A stretch of DNA of 59,450 nt from Accumulibacter sp036625275 (GTDB lineage Bacteria > Pseudomonadota > Gammaproteobacteria > Burkholderiales > Rhodocyclaceae). Positions 53,855 through 59,450 of this stretch are shown here, piece after piece; the stretch's first letter is position 1; each line of letters starts with the position of its first letter. The position numbers and the translations under genes were made by a program. The DNA is taken from assembly GCF_036625275.1 (NCBI RefSeq), contig NZ_JAZKUD010000016.1:1-59450 (forward strand), read 5' to 3'. The notes beneath the pieces were generated by a model that saw only the letters and a program-made list of their open reading frames with translations, had not been told where the DNA came from and did not search any database.

Positions 53855-55084
53855 ATGCGTATGACATTAAGAGCAGCATTACTGCTGGGCGCCATGGTGG
53901 GAACGGTGACGCTGCCGATCGAAGAGGCCCATGCACTGGAGAAGGGCAAAGGCAAGACTGAGTCACAGAAGAGCAAGGCCTTGCCAGTCATACAAAAAGG
54001 CAAAGGGAAAGCGGCTGCCCAAAAGGACAAGGTCGAGTCGGTGGCGAGGACGAATTCTTCCCGTTCCTCGAGGAGCAAGGGCAAGGTCGAACCAATCGCC
54101 GGCAAGGACAAGGCATTATCGCCAACCCGGCACGGGATGGCTGCACCTTTGGCTCATAAGGACAAGTCAGGAGTTCGGGTAACAGCCAAGTCCGCACGCG
54201 TCGCGCGGATCGGAAAATACGCTTCGCCAGAGGCAAGCGGCGGATTGACGCATTCGTTTCAGAAAAAGAATCTGACCAGAGTTCTCGCCGGTCATGTCGA
54301 TCTTTGGCAGGATCCGGGCCGTTTGGCCGTCCAGTCGGGATCCGCGCTGGTGATCGCCCAGGATAGTGGTGAGCCGCTGTACGAAAAGAACGCCAACGCC
54401 ATTGTGCCGGTCGCGTCGATCACCAAACTGATGACGGCGATGGTCGTACTTGACAGCATGCCCAATCTTCAGTCGCCGATCACGATCAGCGATGAGGATG
54501 TCGACTATCTGCGCGGCAGCCGTTCACGCCTCGGAGTAGGTTCGGTGATCACCCGTGAAACGGCCCTGCTGCTGGCGTTGATGTCTTCCGAGAACCGCGC
54601 AGCCAATGCCCTCGGACGCCATTACCCGGGTGGCTTGCCGGCTTTTGTCGCGGCGATGAATCGTAAGGCGGCGTCGCTCGGGATGAGCAGTTCGCATTTT
54701 GAGGATCCCACCGGTCTCAATAGCAACAATGTCTCCACGGCACACGACTTGGCACGAATGGTTGCGGCGGCACATCACTATCCCTTGATTCGCGAGTTTT
54801 CGACAACCCCCGGGGTACGTACCGAAGTCAAGGGCCGCGAGCTTGATTTTCACAACACCAATCAGTTGGTCAGTAGTCCGACCTGGGAGATCGGGTTGTC
54901 GAAAACTGGCTACATTCAGGAAGCCGGCAAGTGTCTGGTCATGCAGGCGCGTGTTGCGGACAAGCCAGTCGTGATCGTGCTGCTTGACTCAGCCGGCAAG
55001 CAGACCCGCATTGGCGACGCCAATCGCATCAAGCGCTGGATGGAAAGTGCATCAGTAACGGGTAAGCTGCCGACACGCGTTTGA
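53855..55084 (+). CDS. pbpG: PBP7-type D-alanyl-D-alanine endopeptidase with Lys-rich linker
   Basis: An exported serine peptidase of family S11 that cleaves peptidoglycan cross-links. The signal peptide ends near AHA (residue 27). Residues about 28-125 are a Lys/Gly/Ser-rich, probably disordered segment with repeats such as KGKGK and KDK. The catalytic domain (about 140-400) has SITK (Ser near 188), SEN and KTGY motifs. The linker is longer than in E. coli PBP7 and could contact the cell wall or other polyanions. GGGAGG precedes the ATG. Confidence 0.92.
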   Translation: MRMTLRAALLLGAMVGTVTLPIEEAHALEKGKGKTESQKSKALPVIQKGKGKAAAQKDKVESVARTNSSRSSRSKGKVEPIAGKDKALSPTRHGMAAPLAHKDKSGVRVTAKSARVARIGKYASPEASGGLTHSFQKKNLTRVLAGHVDLWQDPGRLAVQSGSALVIAQDSGEPLYEKNANAIVPVASITKLMTAMVVLDSMPNLQSPITISDEDVDYLRGSRSRLGVGSVITRETALLLALMSSENRAANALGRHYPGGLPAFVAAMNRKAASLGMSSSHFEDPTGLNSNNVSTAHDLARMVAAAHHYPLIREFSTTPGVRTEVKGRELDFHNTNQLVSSPTWEIGLSKTGYIQEAGKCLVMQARVADKPVVIVLLDSAGKQTRIGDANRIKRWMESASVTGKLPTRV

Positions 55085-55102
55085 CCCGGTTTTCCAAATG
55101 AC

Positions 55103-55130
55103 AAGCCACGGTACGCCGTGGCTTTTTTTT
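55103..55130 (+). terminator. Strong rho-independent terminator of pbpG
   Basis: AGCCACGG (55104-55111) and CCGTGGCT (55116-55123) form an 8-bp stem with loop TACG, followed by an eight-T run (55123-55130). Confidence 0.93.
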
Positions 55131-55185
55131 GGCGGTTTCGAGGCATCATAGCTCTCTTGGGTATAAATAAATAAGCATTGAGGCT

Positions 55186-55213
55186 TTGTGGTTCTAAAAC
55201 CCTTGGCTATAGT
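55186..55213 (+). promoter_or_regulatory. Candidate promoter of the sulfate operon
   Basis: TTGTGG (55186-55191) and TATAGT (55208-55213) are 16 bases apart, about 25 bases before the sbp ATG. The AT-rich stretch just upstream (55160-55180) would suit an activator such as CysB, but no defined site was recognised. Confidence 0.5.
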
Positions 55214-55237
55214 GGCAATACTTTTCTGGAGTCGGAT

Positions 55238-56242
55238 ATGTTACGAGTGATTCGCCGGTTGTTCCTGGCCTTGACGTTAACTTTCTCTGTCACTTGGGCT
55301 TTTGCCGAAGGCAGCAGCCTGCTTAACGTCTCGTACGACGTTGCCCGGGATTTTTACAAGGACTACAACCCGATGTTCCAGAAACACTGGAAAACGCTTT
55401 CCGGTGAGCCGATCGAGTTGAAACAGTCGCACGCGGGATCAAGCAAGCAGGTGCGGGCCGTCGCCGACGGTCTGGAAGCCGATGTGGTGACCATGAATCA
55501 GGCGTCCGATGTCGACTTTCTTGCCGAGAAGGGGCTGGTGGCCAGGGATTACGCGAAGAAATTTCCAAACAACGCGTCGCCCTACACGTCGACGATGGTG
55601 TTCATCGTTCGCAAGGGTAACCCGAAAGGCTTGAAGGACTGGAACGATCTTGTCAAACCGGGAGTCCAGGTGATCCTGCCGCATCCCAAGAACACCGGCA
55701 ATGGCCGTTACACCTATCTTGCCGCGTGGGGCTACGCACTCAGTCAGGCCGGTGCCAACGACCGGGCAGCGCAGGATTTCGTTGGCCGGCTGCTGAAGAA
55801 CGTCCCTTTGTTCGCCGCCGGAGGTCGCGATGCGACCACCACTTTCATGCAGCGGAAGATCGGTGATGTGCTGATTTCCTTCGAGAGTGAGGCCGAACTG
55901 ATTGCCCGTGAGTTCGGCAAGGGCGAGTTCGAAGTGGTGTACCCTTCGTTGTCGATCCTCACCGAATTTCCTGTTGCCATCATTGACAAGGTGGTCGACA
56001 AGAAAGGTACGCGCAAGGCGGCGCAGGCTTATCTCGATTTCCTGTGGTCGCCGATGGGCCAGGAAAACGCCGCTCAGAACTATTTGCGGCCGCGAAACCA
56101 GGAGATCCTGAAAAAGTACGTCGCCCAGTTTCCCCCGATCAAGACTTTCAGCGTCGACGAGGTTGTCGGCGGCTGGGCCAGGGCCTATCCGACGCACTTC
56201 CGGGATGGCGGGACTTTCGACCAGATCTATCAGCAGAAGTAG
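55238..56242 (+). CDS. sbp: Sulfate-binding periplasmic protein
   Basis: Captures sulfate for the CysTWA importer. The 334-residue protein has a signal peptide (to about 23, ending AFA) and the family motifs LLNVSYDVARDFYKDYN, QSHAGSSKQVRAV, DVVTMNQASDVD, LPHPKNTGNGRYTYLAAWGYAL and GGRDATTTF. TCTGGAG precedes the ATG at 55238. Thiosulfate binding (CysP-like) cannot be excluded. It starts the operon with cysT only 10 bases on. Confidence 0.95.
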   Translation: MLRVIRRLFLALTLTFSVTWAFAEGSSLLNVSYDVARDFYKDYNPMFQKHWKTLSGEPIELKQSHAGSSKQVRAVADGLEADVVTMNQASDVDFLAEKGLVARDYAKKFPNNASPYTSTMVFIVRKGNPKGLKDWNDLVKPGVQVILPHPKNTGNGRYTYLAAWGYALSQAGANDRAAQDFVGRLLKNVPLFAAGGRDATTTFMQRKIGDVLISFESEAELIAREFGKGEFEVVYPSLSILTEFPVAIIDKVVDKKGTRKAAQAYLDFLWSPMGQENAAQNYLRPRNQEILKKYVAQFPPIKTFSVDEVVGGWARAYPTHFRDGGTFDQIYQQK

Positions 56243-56252
56243 GTGCCTTGCC

Positions 56253-57131
56253 GTGGCTGCCTGGTCATCGTCCTGTTTGACGCCGGCTCGCCGACAGATT
56301 CTGCCCGGTTTCGGCCTGTCGCTGGCTTGTACCCTGGCTTACCTGTCATTGCTGATCCTGCTGCCGCTTTCCGGTCTGGCGTTCCGGGCCAGTCACCTGG
56401 GTCCGGCCGAGCTCTGGGCGATCGCCACGGGCGAACGTGCACTGGCCTCGTATCGCGTGACCTTCGGTGCCTCTTTGCTGGCTGCAACGATCAACGCCTT
56501 CTTTGGTCTGATCGTCGCCTGGATTCTCGTGCGTTACTCGTTTCCAGGCAAACGTGCCATTGATGCCTTGGTCGATCTACCTTTTGCATTGCCGACGGCG
56601 GTGGCCGGAATTACCCTGGCTACCCTTTATGCGGACAATGGCTGGATTGGCCGATACCTTGAGCCGCTAGGCGTCAAGGTGGCGTTTACGCCGTTTGGCA
56701 TCGTCGTTGCCCTGACTTTTATCGGCCTGCCTTTTGTCGTTCGCACGCTACAACCGGTGATCGAGGATATCGAGCCGGAAGTCGAGGAGGCGGCCGCATC
56801 ACTGGGCGCTTCGCGCTGGCAGACCTTTATCCGTGTCCTCTTTCCAGCCATTTTCCCCGCGCTACTCACCGGCTTCACGCTGGCCTTTTCACGTTCAGTC
56901 GGAGAGTACGGATCGGTCATTTTCATTGCCGGAAATATCCCCCTGATCTCGGAAATCACACCCTTGCTGATCATTTCCAAGCTCGAACAGTATGATGTTG
57001 TTGGCGCGACCGCTTTGGCGATGGTCATGCTGATCATTTCCTTTGTGTTGCTGCTCGCCGTCAACGCCTTGCAGTGGTGGGTGGCGAATCGGCACACGGG
57101 GTGTTCGCCAAGTTTGGGAGCGCGCCAGTGA
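56253..57131 (+). CDS. cysT: Sulfate ABC transporter permease CysT
   Basis: One of two inner-membrane permeases (292 residues, six membrane segments). The family start region (RQILPGFGLSLACTLAYLSLLILLPLSGL) and the coupling loop EEAAASLGASRWQTFIRVLFP are clear. The GTG at 56253 is chosen because it follows the sbp stop; the open frame extends back into sbp only as an artefact. It overlaps cysW by 4 bases. Confidence 0.94.
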   Translation: MAAWSSSCLTPARRQILPGFGLSLACTLAYLSLLILLPLSGLAFRASHLGPAELWAIATGERALASYRVTFGASLLAATINAFFGLIVAWILVRYSFPGKRAIDALVDLPFALPTAVAGITLATLYADNGWIGRYLEPLGVKVAFTPFGIVVALTFIGLPFVVRTLQPVIEDIEPEVEEAAASLGASRWQTFIRVLFPAIFPALLTGFTLAFSRSVGEYGSVIFIAGNIPLISEITPLLIISKLEQYDVVGATALAMVMLIISFVLLLAVNALQWWVANRHTGCSPSLGARQ

Positions 57132-57997
57132 GCGAGCGCTTGCGGCGGGTGAACGCCGAGCCGCGCTGGTTGCGTGCCCTGCTGCTGGGTGTCGGGCTCG
57201 GATTCCTCTTCTTTTTTCTCGCCTTGCCTTTGCTGGCGGTTTTTGTAGAGGCTTTTGCTGCAGGTTGGAGCGCCTACGCCGGCGCCTTGAACGATCCCGA
57301 AACCCGTTCTGCGATTGGCCTGACACTCCTTGTGGCACTCTTCGTACTACCGTTCAACGTCGTTTTTGGTGTCGCTGCGGCGTGGGCGATTGCCAGGTTC
57401 GATTTCAGGGGCAAGAGCTTGCTGATTACTTTGATCGATCTGCCGTTTGCCGTATCGCCGGTGGTCGTGGGTCTGGTCTTTCTGCTGATCTTCGGCGCCC
57501 AGGGGCTTTTCGGGCCATGGTTGGCGGCCCATGAGATCAAGGTGGTGTTTGCGCTGCCAGGGATCATTATAGTCACCCTGTTCATTACCTCGCCGTTCGT
57601 CGCCCGCGAGTTGATCCCGCTGATGCAATCGCAAGGGAAGGAAGAAGAGGAGGCTGCCCTCTCGCTCGGTGCCAGCGCCTGGCAGATGTTCCGCCGCGTG
57701 ACGCTGCCGAATATCAAGTGGGGTCTGCTGTACGGCGTGATCCTGATCAACGCTCGGGCGATGGGCGAGTTCGGTGCGGTATCGGTGGTTTCCGGGCATA
57801 TCCGCGGCGAAACCAATACCCTGCCGTTACACGTGGAAATCCTGTACAACGAGTACAACGCGGTGGGTGCTTTCGCGTCGGCATCGGTGCTGGCTTTGCT
57901 GGCGCTGGTGACATTGCTCGCCAAAACCATCGTCGAATGGCGAATGCGCCGCGAAAACAGCATGCTGTCGGCGGACTTGCCGGCAGAAAAGACCTGA
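57128..57997 (+). CDS. cysW: Sulfate ABC transporter permease CysW
   Basis: The second permease (289 residues). Hydrophobic segments and the coupling loop EEEAALSLGASAWQMFRRVTLP are present, with MGEFGAVSVVSGHIRGETNTLPLHVE typical of CysW. The GTG start overlaps the cysT stop (GTGA) and has GGGAG upstream. A 94-base gap precedes cysA. Confidence 0.94.
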   Translation: MSERLRRVNAEPRWLRALLLGVGLGFLFFFLALPLLAVFVEAFAAGWSAYAGALNDPETRSAIGLTLLVALFVLPFNVVFGVAAAWAIARFDFRGKSLLITLIDLPFAVSPVVVGLVFLLIFGAQGLFGPWLAAHEIKVVFALPGIIIVTLFITSPFVARELIPLMQSQGKEEEEAALSLGASAWQMFRRVTLPNIKWGLLYGVILINARAMGEFGAVSVVSGHIRGETNTLPLHVEILYNEYNAVGAFASASVLALLALVTLLAKTIVEWRMRRENSMLSADLPAEKT

Positions 57998-58091
57998 GAC
58001 AGAGGTGCCGCAGCTTGCCCCCGACTTTTCCGTTTCGCTTGCACGCGAACCCCTGCAGAAAATTTTTTCTGAACTATCCTGAACAATCCTG

Positions 58092-59163
58092 ATGAGCATC
58101 GAGATACGTGCAGTCGGCAAACGCTTCGGCAACTTTGTGGCACTGGAAGACATCAACCTGCACATTCCGACGGGCGAATTGCTTGCCTTGCTCGGTCCGT
58201 CAGGCTGTGGCAAGACCACGCTGCTGCGCATCATCGCCGGCATGGAGAACGCCGACGTTGGGCAGGTGCTGTTCGCTGGTGAGGAAACGGCACAGGTGCA
58301 TGCCCGCGATCGCAGGGTCGGCTTTGTGTTCCAGCACTACGCCTTGTTCCGGCACATGTCGGTGTTCGAAAACGTCGCTTTCGGTCTGCGCGTCAAAGCG
58401 AGAAAAGTGCGTCCGGCAGAGGCCGAGATCCGTAGCCGGGTTACGGCATTACTCAAGCTCGTGCAGCTCGACTGGCTGGCCGATCGCTATCCCTCGCAGC
58501 TTTTCAGGCGGTCAGCGTCAGCGTATCGCGCTGGCACGTGCGCTCGCCGTTGAACCGAGGGTGCTGCTGCTCGATGAACCCTTCGGTGCGTTGGATACCC
58601 AGGTGCGCAAGGAACTGCGGCGTTGGCTGCGGCGCTTGCACGATGAAATGCAGATTTCCAGTGTCTTCGTGACGCACGATCAGGAAGAAGCGCTGGAGGT
58701 TGCTGATCGCGTGGTGGTGATGAACCAGGGGAGGATCGAGCAGATCGGCTCTCCCGACGAGGTGTATTCGAATCCGGCGACACCTTTCGTCTATCAGTTC
58801 CTTGGCAATGTCAACGTTTTTCACAGCCGTGTCCATGGTGCCTGGGCGGAAGTTGCTGCGGAGCGTTTGGAGGGCGGGCCGGAAAGCGCTGTCACGGCGT
58901 TTGTCCGACCGCACGATATCGAGATCGAACACCACCCGCTGACCGGTGGCCTAGAGGCAACGGTACAGGAAGTGCATGCCATCGGGCCATGGGTGCGTGT
59001 CGAGCTGGCGCATGCTTCGGAATTGATCGAGGTTGAGTTGACTCGCGAGCGGGCCACGATATTGGCGCTCGCCGAAGGACAGCGGGTATGGTTCAAGCCT
59101 CGTCAGCTCAGGGTTTTTGCCGAACCAGAAAAGACCATGGAAGAGGGTGGATCGGGAATCTAG
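58092..59163 (+). pseudogene. cysA: Sulfate ABC transporter ATPase CysA, interrupted by a one-base frameshift
   Basis: The ATPase of the sulfate importer. Frame one (58092-58553) gives MSIEIRAVGKRFGNFVALED, Walker A GPSGCGKTT, Q-loop VFQHYALF and continues to YPSQL. The signature SGGQRQRIALARAL, Walker B LLLDEPFGALD, H-loop THDQEEALEVADR and the C-terminal regulatory domain lie in the next frame, to 59163. The break is at a run of four T (58501-58504): with three T the frame reads QLSGGQ without interruption. Everything else looks intact, so this is either a recent mutation, a sequence error, or (less likely) +1 frameshifting. Without correction the product lacks the ABC signature and cannot work. 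Confidence 0.9.
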
Positions 59164-59450
59164 TTGAACCAGCCGTCGTGGTTTACCGGCTGTGTGCAGG
59201 AACAAAGGCCCTGTGGACCAACGCTGGCTGGGTCGTCGGAGGCTTCGTCTGGTAGCATGTGCCGTCATGCAGAAATATACTCACATTAAATTAGAGGTTT
59301 TTCTGCGGAGACCACTATTGTTCGTAAGTATTCGGTGAACCCGTGGGCCAAGTCTGACCTTGACGATCGGCGCTAGCGACACAGAATTGAGCGGAAGTTC
59401 CTGTGCAGGGGATGGAGCCAGATATCCTTGATCGGCAGGATAGGCTTGGA
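59164..59450. other. Right-edge region, no gene confirmed
   Basis: After cysA a weak hairpin (CAGCCG/CGGCTG, about 59171-59193) may be its terminator. A TATACT at 59276-59281 lies in an AT-rich stretch. An ATG at 59412 is open to the edge (MEPDILDRQDRLG), but it has no suitable ribosome-binding site and 13 codons are too few to judge. Confidence 0.4.

Noticed and set aside
59402..59450. Start of a new gene at the right edge
   Set aside because: The GTG/ATG candidates have no suitable ribosome-binding site and only about 15 codons are visible.

Overview
The window looks like chromosomal DNA from a high-GC betaproteobacterium, most plausibly a Rhodocyclales member close to 'Candidatus Accumulibacter'. 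This is inferred from protein character and gene order: the run ndk-rlmN-pilF-rodZ-ispG-hisS-yfgM-bamB-der, lgt divergent from ilvD, pilSR behind a PP0621-type gene, and carbon-storage and polyphosphate genes (ppk2, acuI, malonyl-CoA decarboxylase, GTP-type pckG, maeB). No 16S gene or other direct taxonomic marker is present.

Layout. 1-1976 is a scar of broken genes: a frameshifted IS66-family transposase tail, the C-terminal half of a type I secretion ABC transporter, and an IS91-family transposase tail spliced directly to it. 2040-9011 holds a YbdL-type aminotransferase, mscL, a large two-unit M16 peptidase, two small proteins and acuI. The divergent gap 6573-7028 carries two G-rich tracts and a sigma-54-like site. 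9381-18453 is a tight operon-like run for nucleotide balance, rRNA methylation, pilus assembly, cell shape, isoprenoids, histidyl-tRNA, outer-membrane assembly and ribosome assembly. hfq, which usually follows der in related genomes, is not there. A low-molecular-weight phosphatase, a 105-bp MITE-like element and a 1536-residue CheB-CheR-PAS-GGDEF-EAL protein follow instead.

24331-29281 has a periplasmic Cache protein, ppk2 with a Lys/Ala-rich tail, a VOC protein, malonyl-CoA decarboxylase and lgt. 29365-36791 has ilvD, a small cytochrome c and a full branched-chain amino acid-type ABC importer (binding lipoprotein plus livHMGF). 36819-42753 has an HDOD protein overlapping a ferredoxin-domain reductase, a divergent SDR protein, hemJ, an rlmL-like methyltransferase, ispB and tRNA-Pro(CGG). 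42908-46679 is PP0621-pilS-pilR-ampD. 46746-52493 has an aminotransferase and the divergent pair pckG/maeB. 52608-59163 has a patatin-like protein, a PBP7-type peptidase and the sulfate importer sbp-cysT-cysW-cysA, in which cysA carries a one-base frameshift just before its ABC signature.

The most unusual items are the MITE-like element at the end of the chemotaxis/c-di-GMP fusion gene, the G-quadruplex island, the PPK2 tail, the cysA frameshift and the IS91 junction. No CRISPR array, prophage, toxin-antitoxin or recognisable defence system was seen.
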